Shown: one piece after another, positions 1-8,921 of the stretch
Layout of the letters: each line of letters begins with the position of its first letter
How positions within the stretch are numbered: the stretch's first letter is position 1
Source: Caproicibacter sp047833665
GTDB lineage: Bacteria; Bacillota; Clostridia; Oscillospirales; Acutalibacteraceae
Direction: 5' to 3'
DNA: 64,000 bases
Assembly (NCBI GenBank): GCA_047833665.1
Contig: CP181261.1
Location: 2,108,001-2,172,000 of the forward strand
Translations under genes and position numbers: made by a program
Notes under the pieces: generated by a model
What the model was told of the DNA's origin: nothing
The model's database searches: none
The model's input: the letters and a program-made list of their open reading frames with translations, nothing else

Positions 1-707
1 ATGCACCCAATCACGGTGTTGCCGCTGTAAAGATCGGTATTGCTTTTATACTGCTCCAAAAACAGTTTTTCGCTGTTTGCAAATTCATTTTTTCCCTTTT
101 TTCTGGCCCCGGCAATGATTTTCCCCGATTGATAGTCGTAAACATCGCCAACACAATTAACGGCAACAATGGCACCCACATATAATTCACCACACCGAAA
201 TGCAGAACTTCCAATGCCTCCCTTCATCGCATACTCAATTCCTGTAATTTTTCCTACCGTTGCACCCGTACCCGCTCCGTAGTTGCCACTTTTCCATACT
301 GCACCTGCAAAAGCATTTTGGCAGGCAGAGTAGCCCATTGCTTTGTCAGGTCTGATATCCGGTCTGCCGCATTTGAGATCGAATAATACAGCCGCACATA
401 CATTTGGCACAACAGTGACTGACACATCACGTCCGATTCGTCGTTCTTCCAGAAACTGCATTACGCCGCCTGCCGCATCAAGGCCAAAGGCACTGCCACC
501 CGACAGTAAAATGGCATGCGTTTTTTCTCGATTGTTGATGGGGTTTAGCGCATCAGTATCTCGGGTTCCGGGGGAACCTCCCCGAACATCCACGCCGCTT
601 ACCGCGCCCTGCTCACAGATTATCACAGTGCAACCGGTAGCACATTCGTGGTTTTGTGCCTGTCCTATTTTAAAATCGTTGATAACTTCGATGGGGACTT
701 TTTGCAT
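1..707 (-). CDS. P1 family peptidase (DmpA/L-aminopeptidase-D-esterase type), 3' end outside window
   Basis: About 235 residues are visible, beginning MQKVPIEVINDFKIG. Family signatures are GGSAFGLDAAGGV near residue 70 and GNYGAGTGATVGK near residue 140, typical of the DmpA/peptidase family S58 fold, in which an autoproteolytic cut creates the catalytic N-terminal nucleophile. That nucleophile region lies past the left edge, so activity cannot be judged. The ATG sits one base after the coaC stop codon, so the gene is probably the last member of a coaB-coaC-peptidase transcription unit and translationally coupled. Family members are aminopeptidases or amidases acting on small peptides; the substrate here is unknown. 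The link to coenzyme A synthesis is only positional, although a role in trimming pantetheine-like amides would be an appealing inference. Confidence 0.85.
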   Translation of the reverse strand, partial: MQKVPIEVINDFKIGQAQNHECATGCTVIICEQGAVSGVDVRGGSPGTRDTDALNPINNREKTHAILLSGGSAFGLDAAGGVMQFLEERRIGRDVSVTVVPNVCAAVLFDLKCGRPDIRPDKAMGYSACQNAFAGAVWKSGNYGAGTGATVGKITGIEYAMKGGIGSSAFRCGELYVGAIVAVNCVGDVYDYQSGKIIAGARKKGKNEFANSEKLFLEQYKSNTDLYSGNTVIGC

Positions 708-708
708 C

Positions 709-1251
709 TCACACCTCACCAATAGCTGAATAGATGGCTTTTAAAATACTTTCTTCCTCTGCCAAAGCACCTTTTCCATACTCACCGCAAGCCAGCAACG
801 ATTCTTTCGGTTCAACAAATTGGTAGTTTAAACTCTGCAGTTTTCGAATATTACTTTGTGTAATGGGATTTTGGTACATAGCGGTATTCATTGCGGGGCA
901 AATAATGATGGGTTTGTTCCGCAAAGCCATGACAACGGTTGTAAGCATATCATCCGCAATGCCTGCAGCGATTTTTCCGATGATGTTTGCACTTGCAGGG
1001 GCTATCACGCAGCAATCCGCCCTCTGTGCAAGGGAAATATGGCGGACATCAGGGTAATAACTTTCTTCAAACATATCCGTGTATACTTTATTCTTCGTTA
1101 AAGTCTGAAAAGTCAGCGGAGTTATAAATTTCGTTGCAGCCGCCGTCATAATGGTATGAACAGAAAAGTTGTTCTTCGTCAGTTGATGCGCAATATCGGC
1201 CGCTTTATACGCCGCTATGCTTCCCGTTACACCCAAAAGGATTTCCTTCAT
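709..1251 (-). CDS. coaC: phosphopantothenoylcysteine decarboxylase (CoaC)
   Basis: A 180-residue flavoprotein of the HFCD family. It decarboxylates 4'-phosphopantothenoyl-cysteine to 4'-phosphopantetheine in coenzyme A synthesis. Visible motifs are the FMN-binding GVTGSIAAYKA at the N-terminus, the active-site His in DVRHISLA, ASANIIGKIAAGIADDML, the PAMNTAMY motif (PxMNxxM), and the substrate clamp ACGEYGKGALAE near the C-terminus. I start it at MKEILLGVTG because the longer upstream reading frame lies inside coaB and the family begins at this motif. The gene overlaps the 3' end of coaB by 47 bases, so the two are expressed together. Separate coaB and coaC genes, instead of the usual fused coaBC, are known from streptococci and several clostridia. 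Confidence 0.92.
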   Translation of the reverse strand: MKEILLGVTGSIAAYKAADIAHQLTKNNFSVHTIMTAAATKFITPLTFQTLTKNKVYTDMFEESYYPDVRHISLAQRADCCVIAPASANIIGKIAAGIADDMLTTVVMALRNKPIIICPAMNTAMYQNPITQSNIRKLQSLNYQFVEPKESLLACGEYGKGALAEEESILKAIYSAIGEV

Positions 1252-2020
1252 TTGCGCTTTCGTCCTTTCTTGTTGTTGCCTGAACAATGCAATCCGCAAT
1301 TTCGCTTTTGGTTACTGCCTTTATGCAATTCCTTTCGCGGTCTATTAGATAACCGACATGATTTTCTTCGCCGACATCCTTTAAATCATTTGCCAAAACA
1401 AAATCACAGTCGTTTTCCTTTAAAACATGGAATGCAGTTTCCATTAAAGTTTCGTGCGGCACATGATCCATTAATTTGAAACCCACAAGTGTCGACTTTG
1501 GCGAGCACTTTTTCAGCATGGATATAATTTTGGGAGTCCGTTCCATAAGCAATAACAAATCATCAATCTTGGAATTGATTTTGCCTTCTCGGCACACCGT
1601 AATTTCGGAAGTGTGCAGCAGAGAACAAATTGCAGATTTCAAATCCTGTTCCTGTAATTGTGCAAGCGTTTCTCTTTTCTTTACTATGGCATCTGCAATT
1701 TTTGATACGGAGGTGACAGCTTTCACACGATAGTCGCTGACAGCCATGCTATGTACAATAATATCTATTTTTTCACGGCTCAAGAGATTCATTATGGTAT
1801 TTTCCAGACTCCGCACATTGTCTATGTAAATTATTTTCACTTTTTCGCACTGCGGAACCGCGGCCTTTTTACCGCATATGTAATATACCGTATCAACATT
1901 GGACAAAGCTGCATAGCGGGATGCAATCAAGCTGCCAAGCCTGCCTGTGGATGTATTGCTGATGCTCCGAACCTCATCTATTTTTTCAGTGGTCCCACCC
2001 GCAGTAACCATCACTTTCAT
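1205..2020 (-). CDS. coaB: phosphopantothenate--cysteine ligase (CoaB)
   Basis: A protein of 271 residues that ligates cysteine to 4'-phosphopantothenate. The N-terminal nucleotide-binding motif TAGGTTEKIDEVRSISN followed by TSTGRLG is the DFP/CoaB signature. VLANDLKDVG in the C-terminal half matches the conserved loop that contacts substrate. The reading frame could begin at a GTG nine bases earlier, but that codon abuts the AGGG ribosome site, so the ATG giving MKVMVTAGGT is preferred. It is the first gene of the coaB-coaC-peptidase unit. The ligase is the separate form and shows no fused decarboxylase domain. Bacterial stand-alone CoaB enzymes of this type use ATP or CTP; the sequence alone does not decide which. 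Confidence 0.9.
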   Translation of the reverse strand: MKVMVTAGGTTEKIDEVRSISNTSTGRLGSLIASRYAALSNVDTVYYICGKKAAVPQCEKVKIIYIDNVRSLENTIMNLLSREKIDIIVHSMAVSDYRVKAVTSVSKIADAIVKKRETLAQLQEQDLKSAICSLLHTSEITVCREGKINSKIDDLLLLMERTPKIISMLKKCSPKSTLVGFKLMDHVPHETLMETAFHVLKENDCDFVLANDLKDVGEENHVGYLIDRERNCIKAVTKSEIADCIVQATTRKDESANEGNPFGCNGKHSGV

Positions 2021-2236
2021 ATCAGACACATCCCTTCAACACTTTCAGCTGCAAATCGGCTATATTGTACCCTTATCTGAGAGTTTATGAAAACCATATG
2101 CGATTTTAGAAAATACAGATATTATTATACACTCTCACAAAGTATCTGACAATATTTTTCCAATCTACCAATATAGCACAGGAACCAAAAGCTTTTTGCT
2201 GTTTTTCTGAGGCAGTTAAAAACCGCTATTTTATAG

Positions 2237-2380
2237 GATTTTTTCTTCAGTGTATGGATCACCATCCGTAAAGATGGCGAAAACGAAATCGTCGAAAAAC
2301 ATCCTGTTCCGGAGAAATGGCGCTGGCATCCCGGAGAAGAACGGCTTGTCGAGTTTCCAAAATTTCGAGGTTTTATTTAA
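2237..2380 (+). pseudogene. C-terminal fragment of an unidentified protein
   Basis: A 47-codon open stretch on the plus strand reads like real protein (WITIRKDGENEIVEKHPVP, then EKWRWHPGEERLVEF) and ends at a normal stop, but has no start codon or ribosome site; a TAG precedes it in frame. I read it as the tail of a gene whose front was lost at the left edge of the island. I do not recognise the family. The rest of the 470 bases between coaB and the EVE-like gene shows no other coding signal. Confidence 0.35.
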
Positions 2381-2491
2381 ATTAAGTTCTGATATACACA
2401 AAATATTACGGAGTGCCAATACCCCGTTTAATCTCAGCGTGTTTCATCAATTATATTTTCTCCCTGTGCTTTCTTGGATTCTTTTTATACT

Positions 2492-3301
2492 TTATTCAAT
2501 GATATTTGCAATATCAGCTAGATACGGATTGGATGCTATTACCTTGTCCAACAAAAACTGTGACAAACGTTTATTAGATGCAAATAAATATCCCGTATTG
2601 CCTCTGCCCAGATGATTAAATGGAGCATATTTATCCGGCTGCAACTTTAAAATAGTATCCATGTAATCTGATGTGATAATAGGATTTTGAATGTCAATAT
2701 ATTGGCAATCAACTCGGTATCCGTCATCTTCCCAAATTCGTTCCCGCTTTAATTCTTCCGGTTGATGAGCAGAGTAGCAATCGGATAATGCCAGACTAAT
2801 CGCTCGGATGCCTTTGCTAACACTATGAAAAATGACATCGCCTTTATGTACTTTTTCCATCATAGTCCAATGCGATATTTTGCGGCCATTTTGATCGAAC
2901 TTTGGAGCCCAGAGATAACCACCGCGACGTTCGGCATCAAAGGACTTGTTTTGAAAGACAAAGAAATACTGCCTGCCCGAAGCATTTGGCCTAATTTGAG
3001 GTATCTCAACTTTTGTTATTGCAGCATTTTGTGGTTTATGATACGCGTCGCTTGCCCGAACAGCAGCAAATAATTGTTCCTTTTTCTCAGCGTTAGCTTT
3101 TGCTTCCAATTGTTCAATTTCTTTTTGAATGTCGTCAGCAATTTTATCATCAACAGGAGTAATAAAAGTTTTAAATGCATCCGGATATAAAAATCTCTTC
3201 TCGCCCTGAGAAAAGGCAATCAAAATGTAATTTTTATCTTGCTGCTTGACAATACCTTTTCCAAAAACTTTGTGTTTTACTTCAATACCTTCTAAATTCA
3301 T
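2492..3301 (-). CDS. EVE/PUA-like nucleic-acid reader protein near McrBC
   Basis: 269 residues. The first 60 residues (VKHKVFGKGIV, then a short beta-rich stretch) resemble a small Tudor/SH3-like barrel seen in CarD-like and helicase-associated modules. Residues about 105-240 carry YLWAPKFDQNGR, HWTMMEKVHKGDVIFH and IRAISLA. This is the pattern of EVE/YTH-like PUA-fold domains that recognise modified bases and accompany McrBC and other modification-dependent nucleases. A coiled charged segment (about 65-95) joins the two parts. No nuclease motif is visible. The ATG is preceded by AAGGATTGTG. It lies in the same orientation as mcrC, separated from it by an interrupted gene, inside a restriction island. 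Role inferred: sensing modified phage DNA; no partner can be proven. Confidence 0.6.
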   Translation of the reverse strand: MNLEGIEVKHKVFGKGIVKQQDKNYILIAFSQGEKRFLYPDAFKTFITPVDDKIADDIQKEIEQLEAKANAEKKEQLFAAVRASDAYHKPQNAAITKVEIPQIRPNASGRQYFFVFQNKSFDAERRGGYLWAPKFDQNGRKISHWTMMEKVHKGDVIFHSVSKGIRAISLALSDCYSAHQPEELKRERIWEDDGYRVDCQYIDIQNPIITSDYMDTILKLQPDKYAPFNHLGRGNTGYLFASNKRLSQFLLDKVIASNPYLADIANIIE

Positions 3302-3577
3302 TTTTCACAATCCTTTTCTAATTCAAATTGACTGACCACTAACCTACAACCTTACAAAAATTCAAAAAATCCATTTTGTATATTTGCACATACTGTTAGA
3401 TAGCTGTTTCCTCCTAGCCGATGACCCATAACCTATTAAAAAAGTCCCTGTACAAGATGATATTTTTGTCGTGAAATTTAAGTACGACATTACTTTTCAA
3501 ATGACGGAATAATAAATAAAGTACGGCCCTATCAATCGCTAAAGGGCTAAAATATGGTTTATTATTCAATGAATTTT

Positions 3578-4459
3578 TTAAACAAATCTAATTCCTATTC
3601 CTCTTAAATCTTCAATTATTGAAATCATATCATTATTTTCACTATTTACTTCCAACACCATTTTGCGAACAATATTATCATCAAAACATTTTGCAAACTG
3701 TAGTAGGAAAGCATTTTTTATTTTTTCATTGTATTCAAAATAACTATTTAAATCGCCGCAATGGGCAATTTTACGACCACTTTGAGACCGCCGTTTACCC
3801 CAAAGATGCACTCCTCCAATATGCATTCTTATCTGCTGTGCTTCCTCTAAAAGTTGCAAATACTCGTTTGGCTTTTTCACATTATGGGCAGTATAAACTT
3901 GCGGGATATCATAAGCAATTTTTAATTTCAAACCGTAATTCTCAATGTATTCGCATAGCATTTCAATATGGTTTTGCTTAGACACTATAAATTTCCCTCC
4001 GCGGTATACAGAACCGCATCGATTCTCCAGCAGGATGTCAACTTCTGGGAAGGCATCTGTAATGATTTGTTCAAAAATAATATATCTGTCGATAAAGCCC
4101 CCTATATCAGCATAATCAGAAAATGGTGGATGAATTTCGATGACAGATGGATTTTCTTGTCCTTTAGTTAGCTCAATGATAAATTGGGCAAAATTCTCTG
4201 ACCATTGTGCATTTTTCCATAGTTGCGGAACACCATCTTTCTGGGCTGATACAAGAGCAGGATATTTTTGAATAATATCACTGTTCAGTCTACGCTTTCC
4301 ATAACTGTATTCCGTATGCAAAGACTATGAAATAGAAGCATGAAAATCTGCTACATCGAAATGTGCCGCTATTTCTTCAATCTTTAATGGTATATCATAA
4401 GGATATCGTTGATTGTGATATTTTATCATTTCAAACATTGCCATTATGTAGGCCCCCAT
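3578..4459 (-). pseudogene. xylose-isomerase-like TIM-barrel protein with in-frame TAG
   Basis: Reading from an ATG at 4459, 44 codons run in frame to a TAG at 4325-4327. The same frame then continues for about 248 codons to a stop at 3578. The downstream part has TIM-barrel strand ends with acidic and His residues (VIEIHPPF, ILLENRCGS, LKIAYDIPQVY, GGVHLWGK, HCGDLN, MVLEVNSEN) like AP-endonuclease-2/xylose-isomerase-like metal enzymes. The only start after the TAG is a TTG without a ribosome site. A continuous frame across a single stop points to a recent nonsense mutation; a two-gene arrangement or amber read-through is less likely. The function is unknown. A DNA-end or AP-site nuclease would fit the restriction neighbourhood but is not shown. 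Confidence 0.5.
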
Positions 4460-4620
4460 TTAATTATGTTATCCATCCTACAGCCCTAACTGATACTAAA
4501 AGTATCTGTCCTGCACATCGTGATATAAATTTTACTCATTATCTTATTTCGCGTGCAGACAAAACCAATTTTAACCGTAGGCCTACAATTCTTAAATTGA
4601 AAATAAAAATAGGATTATTT

Positions 4621-4820
4621 TTTTACATGACAGTTGCGCAATCACCAAAAAAATTAGTTACAATCGCATTCAATTGGCGTGCTATTTCAGGAAAAGGCAA
4701 ATTCAGATCCAATGTTTTTTTTTTACATGACAGTTGCGCAATCACCAAAAAAATTAGTTACAATCGCATTCAATTGGCGTGCTATTTCAGGAAAAGGCAA
4801 ATTCAGATCCAATGTTTTTA
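4621..4820. repeat. 100-bp exact tandem duplication at the mcrC 3' end
   Basis: Bases 4621-4720 and 4721-4820 are the same 100-base unit; only the last base differs. The second copy contains the last 32 or so codons and stop codon of mcrC. The first copy lies just beyond the stop and repeats those codons as a non-translated echo. The reading frame of mcrC is not harmed. Confidence 0.95.
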
Positions 4821-5781
4821 CGCTAATTTTATTGCCGCCCATGTCATAATCGCTGTTCGGGGTGATTGATTCCTGGGTCTTGGCATAGAGCAACATACCA
4901 CCAACATTACCGGTGTTGTATTTATCCCGATTTTTAACATAAGTAAAAATCTGATATAAGTTAGCAGAATGGATTTTGTGTTTGTCAAATTGCATCTGCA
5001 TCGTGTGTCCGTAGTATTTTGCATCAATAATAAGCGCCTTTTCTTGATATTCGAGAGTGACATCTGTTTGCATAATGGGCAGAAATTCATCTGTACCGGT
5101 ACCCAAATTCCACTGGATCTGTGCTGCGGAAACTCGAATGTTTTTAAAGTGGTATCGATAATACTCAAGAATAAAACGTTCATACAAGCGGCTCATATGC
5201 TCGTCTGAAAATTCTGCCATTTTATATCTGCCATTGTCCGTGGAGAGAAGAAGCCCGTCCAAAATAAAATAACAGATATTTAATAACATCTTATAGTTTT
5301 GATTCCCACGCACTATTTGAATGGTATTCCATGGAATTCGGTCCGGTGAAATAATATCAACCGATATGAAAAACGGTAAAATTTTCCGAAGAGCCGCCTT
5401 GTTTTTATCTGAGACGGAGCCTTTCCTGACCAATGCCAGCATGGTGGTCTTAAGAATTTGATTGAAAATATTATTTTCAGACAGTTCATCATATTCGCAG
5501 AAAAGTTCTTGCCTGCACTGCAGTTTGTTCCGGATAGTTCCATGCATATTCAATTTGCCGCGCATAACAGATAAACTTTCTGTCTTTAGTACATATTCTC
5601 GGTTCAACCCCTGCTTTAGTTGCTGCGCCACGCCTTTTGAGAGAATTGCCGCAAAAAGATCATGGATGTTTGAGAATTTCTCTCCGGCTATTTCTCTATA
5701 ATTTGTCTGTCTGAGTGCCTGATATGCGTAGGTCAACATATAATAGATGTTCTTGATGAGAATGCCTTTGTCATTAGTCAT
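4723..5781 (-). CDS. mcrC: McrC, nuclease subunit of the McrBC modification-dependent restriction enzyme
   Basis: 352 residues. McrC binds the McrB hexamer, stimulates its GTPase and supplies the PD-(D/E)xK nuclease that cuts modified DNA. The C-terminal half shows DVTLEYQEKALIIDAKYYG (D...DxK catalytic core) followed by NLYQIFTY, the usual QxxxY-type helix. The start chosen is MTNDKGILIKNIYYM, because it overlaps the mcrB stop by 8 bases and matches family N-termini; a longer frame upstream lies inside mcrB. The 3' end sits in a 100-bp tandem duplication that leaves the protein intact. Operon order mcrB-mcrC is standard. Confidence 0.9.
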   Translation of the reverse strand: MTNDKGILIKNIYYMLTYAYQALRQTNYREIAGEKFSNIHDLFAAILSKGVAQQLKQGLNREYVLKTESLSVMRGKLNMHGTIRNKLQCRQELFCEYDELSENNIFNQILKTTMLALVRKGSVSDKNKAALRKILPFFISVDIISPDRIPWNTIQIVRGNQNYKMLLNICYFILDGLLLSTDNGRYKMAEFSDEHMSRLYERFILEYYRYHFKNIRVSAAQIQWNLGTGTDEFLPIMQTDVTLEYQEKALIIDAKYYGHTMQMQFDKHKIHSANLYQIFTYVKNRDKYNTGNVGGMLLYAKTQESITPNSDYDMGGNKISVKTLDLNLPFPEIARQLNAIVTNFFGDCATVM

Positions 5782-8623
5782 CAAACACACCACGCAAGAT
5801 GTTTGCCCACTTCTGCACTTTAGTAGGTTCGTCAAACCAATATTCACTGAGCATTGGCAAAATATCGTATTCAACCACTTCTTTCAGTTGCTCTTCAATA
5901 TATTGCGTCTGATCAAGATTGCAGAAAAAGCTGTGGCCGATGCAGAAACCTTTACCTAACGCTCCATCAGAAATAATTTCTTTGTTGAGGTCTTTTATAT
6001 GGTCAATGAGTGCGTTAAAAGTATCATTGTCAAGCTGCTTTTGATACTGCAAAAAACCTTCTGAGTTAAAAGCAGGTCCCATATCATAAAAGCTGAAACG
6101 ACGCCGCAAAGCGTAATCAATCATGGCAATGCTGCGGTCTGCTGTGTTCATCATACCGATAATATATAGGTTTTTGGGCACAAAGAATGGTCTGCCGTCA
6201 TAAGCCAGTGTAACCTTGGTACCGCGGTAATCACGTTCAATGAGCATGAGTAATTCGCCGAAGATTTTACTTAAATTACCGCGGTTGATTTCATCAATAA
6301 TAAAGAAAAAATCCTTGTCCGGTGAGTTGGCCGCTCGTTGGCAAAAGCGATAAAAAACGCCGTACTGCAGTTTAAATCCTTCTTCGTGGGGTTTGTAACC
6401 CATAATGAAATCTTCATAAGAATAATTCTGATGGAATTGAATAAATTCTAGACGGCTGTCATCTTTTTCACCCATGATAGAATAAGCAAGACGCTTCGCC
6501 GCAAAGGTTTTGCCCACACCAGGCGCTCCTTGCAAAATAATGTTCTTTTTATGCCGAAGCAAAGATACCAAAGTATCATATTGCTCAGCAGACATATAAA
6601 CTTCGGACAAAAATGCTGCTTTATCATATGAAGCGGCATGGGTAATATTCACAGCCGGTCTGGGATTTTTATCACGGATTATATCCATGATGAATTCGTA
6701 CTCGCTCTTTGTCAACTTGAACAAACTGCCTTGGGGTTGACTAAAATACTCCATATTCCTAAGTTCCGGACAATTGCGAAGCATAGAATACTCAATAGGA
6801 GAAACAAGATCTTCCGTTTTCTTAAAAGATAACGAAGTCCCATCATTTTCCTTTGAAACTTCTGCAAGGGCCACAACACTCTTGACAGGAGTAGATTCAT
6901 AACAAATAACGGGATCGCCGGCCTTTGCATCTAAAAAGTTCTGAAAAATGCGCCGCTTCCTACCATTGTCATTGTAAATTGTATAGCTTTGTTCCTCACC
7001 GACCGCAATATCTGCAAAGCTCCAAATATCTGGATTTGCGGTCAGCCACCAATAGCCGTGTACTTTCGCATTATCTGTTCCTAACAACGCATCTAATGAA
7101 AGATCAAAATAAGGTTTTAGTATGAGCTGTTCAAACAGTGGTCTGTCCTGCTCACTAACCATAATGCAGGTGGAATTGTCATTCGGCGTCCACCACTTTT
7201 GTGTGTCTTTATAAGGTGAGGTATCCTTTGAATAAGCCACAACAGTGTACTCGCGCTGATACCAACCTCCCTTTTTTTCAGGATTTAGCCGGACTTCATC
7301 ACTTGTAATTTGTCCAAAAAGACGGATGCTGTTTCCGCGGCAAAGGTAAAAATAATCACCTTTTTTCATGCGAATCATAAAATCTTCGCCTTGGCTTCTT
7401 CTGCACATTGCCTTTGGCTTAGTATCTTTATGTACTACAATCACATGGTTATTTTCAAAAATTTCGGCTTCAACGTCAGAAATAAAATCTGTTCCATGGC
7501 TAATTTTCCATATTTCTGGATGTGAATAGGCATATAGCGGTATATTGGATAAATCCACTTGCTCAAGTGCCTCTCGCAATTCATCGCGTAATTTCCATAT
7601 ATATGCACTCTCTTCTTGCGTATCCGCATAGCGGCCAACATAAAGGATTGACCACCATTTAGCATTCTCCGCATTTTCCTGCAGCAATGGACAGCCTGTC
7701 TTTTCCGCTATTCTTTTGCCTAGAAAGGAAGAACCTATCCTATAAAAATTGGGATCCTGCCCATATTTATCAGAAAGCTGTTTACAGGCAGCCTCCCCTC
7801 CATAATCTTTCAGCCGTTTCATGATTTCCAAACTATTTTGTGTAAAAACAGATGAATCGCCCAGTAATTCAACCCATTGTCTAACGGACAGACCCGGCGT
7901 ATAGTCTTTAGGAAACCATTCAACCGACATATTACGCAAACCTTTGGAGTAAAAACGGGCAATATAGAAACCAACATCAATTGTCAATGTTTTTAGCTGA
8001 GAATCCGGATAACAAGAATCAGTGACAGCCGCCCGCATCATTTGTACCAGTTCTTGATCTTGCCGAAGTGCATCACAAATTTCGTTATAAAGTTGAAAAG
8101 TGCCAATTACATTCTGTTTCCAGTCTCCTCTTTTAGGTGCAAAAGTACTGTCAAGTTCTTTTGCAACAGCACGGACTTCAGAAAATTTATAGATATAATA
8201 CTTATCCGGATATCGTAGCCACAAATATGTAGTGATTGAATTAGCATTCTGATAATGTTGTTTCCACGTTCCATCATCATATTTTTCTCGAATCACATCA
8301 GCATCTGCTTGAAATGTAACGATGCGCTCAATTATATCTCGGCTTTCATCAAACAGATTAATAAACATTGCGCGCGTCGCTTCCGGATCTGCCTCTGCAA
8401 AAGCCTTCATCATGCCTCTGGGAAAGTTATTCAGCGAAGCTAAGAGATTATGCGTTTTGTCGGTTGCTTGCATAAACATGGAAGCAAAGTCAGGCGCATT
8501 AATATCCCAATGCTTTTGGAAATGCTGCACGGCTTCCCATTTATATTTTTCATGGGCCCATTGCGTTGCAAAATCCTGCTTGTAAACAGCAAGGACTGAT
8601 TTTAGTTTATCAATGTTTATCAT
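5774..8623 (-). CDS. mcrB: McrB-type AAA+ GTPase with EVE-like DNA-reading domain
   Basis: 949 residues, roughly twice the length of E. coli McrB. Residues 1-500 form a large N-terminal region without a clear family match. Residues about 520-680 hold an EVE/PUA-like domain (WWLTANPDIWSF, AGDPVICYESTPVKSVVALAEV) of the kind that flips and reads methylated cytosine. The C-terminal third is the AAA+ motor: Walker A GAPGVGKTFAAKRL, Walker B FFFIIDEINRGNLSKIFGE, and the McrB GTP-specificity motif MNTADRSIAMID followed by ALRRRF. The start MINIDKLKSVL follows an AGAGAT site; the extra 12 codons upstream are not needed. It forms a unit with mcrC (8-base overlap). Together they should cleave DNA with modified bases. 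Confidence 0.9.
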   Translation of the reverse strand: MINIDKLKSVLAVYKQDFATQWAHEKYKWEAVQHFQKHWDINAPDFASMFMQATDKTHNLLASLNNFPRGMMKAFAEADPEATRAMFINLFDESRDIIERIVTFQADADVIREKYDDGTWKQHYQNANSITTYLWLRYPDKYYIYKFSEVRAVAKELDSTFAPKRGDWKQNVIGTFQLYNEICDALRQDQELVQMMRAAVTDSCYPDSQLKTLTIDVGFYIARFYSKGLRNMSVEWFPKDYTPGLSVRQWVELLGDSSVFTQNSLEIMKRLKDYGGEAACKQLSDKYGQDPNFYRIGSSFLGKRIAEKTGCPLLQENAENAKWWSILYVGRYADTQEESAYIWKLRDELREALEQVDLSNIPLYAYSHPEIWKISHGTDFISDVEAEIFENNHVIVVHKDTKPKAMCRRSQGEDFMIRMKKGDYFYLCRGNSIRLFGQITSDEVRLNPEKKGGWYQREYTVVAYSKDTSPYKDTQKWWTPNDNSTCIMVSEQDRPLFEQLILKPYFDLSLDALLGTDNAKVHGYWWLTANPDIWSFADIAVGEEQSYTIYNDNGRKRRIFQNFLDAKAGDPVICYESTPVKSVVALAEVSKENDGTSLSFKKTEDLVSPIEYSMLRNCPELRNMEYFSQPQGSLFKLTKSEYEFIMDIIRDKNPRPAVNITHAASYDKAAFLSEVYMSAEQYDTLVSLLRHKKNIILQGAPGVGKTFAAKRLAYSIMGEKDDSRLEFIQFHQNYSYEDFIMGYKPHEEGFKLQYGVFYRFCQRAANSPDKDFFFIIDEINRGNLSKIFGELLMLIERDYRGTKVTLAYDGRPFFVPKNLYIIGMMNTADRSIAMIDYALRRRFSFYDMGPAFNSEGFLQYQKQLDNDTFNALIDHIKDLNKEIISDGALGKGFCIGHSFFCNLDQTQYIEEQLKEVVEYDILPMLSEYWFDEPTKVQKWANILRGVFDD

Positions 8624-8666
8624 AAAAATCTCTCCATTCCATTCAGTATGGATGTGCACATAACTT

Positions 8667-8921
8667 TCATGTGCACGTTTGCAAACTCATCTTTAAAATG
8701 GGCTCCATCACATAGAGTAAATCTTGCGGCTTGTTCTCTTCAATGTTGTCAATATATTCGTCAGAGGCACTTCCCATATTGAAAAGTCTTAGGAGTACAG
8801 TTTCTCCACATGTTCGGATCGCTGTAGCAAGCCCTCCGAACAAGAAGCAAAAATTTTGATACCCTTCTTTTTTACAACATTGTTCTTGATCCGCACTATA
8901 CCAGCCCAAAATACTTTTCAA
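8667..8921 (-). CDS. small hypothetical protein between hsdR and mcrB
   Basis: 84 codons, beginning TTG (MKSILGWYSADQEQ) inside the end of hsdR (26-base overlap) and ending 43 bases before mcrB. The C-terminal half (IDNIEENKPQDLLYVMEPIL) is acidic and reads like a genuine helix; an internal stretch is moderately hydrophobic. There is no clear ribosome site, so it may instead be the remaining tail of a larger gene replaced when hsdR was placed here. I do not recognise a family. Confidence 0.35.
   Translation of the reverse strand: MKSILGWYSADQEQCCKKEGYQNFCFLFGGLATAIRTCGETVLLRLFNMGSASDEYIDNIEENKPQDLLYVMEPILKMSLQTCT

Noticed and set aside
343..729. Open frame on the plus strand over the P1 peptidase
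   Set aside because: It lies opposite a gene with clear family motifs and has no ribosome site.
2050..2240. Second attachment site of the island
   Set aside because: I looked for a copy of the tRNA-Leu 3' end here and found none.
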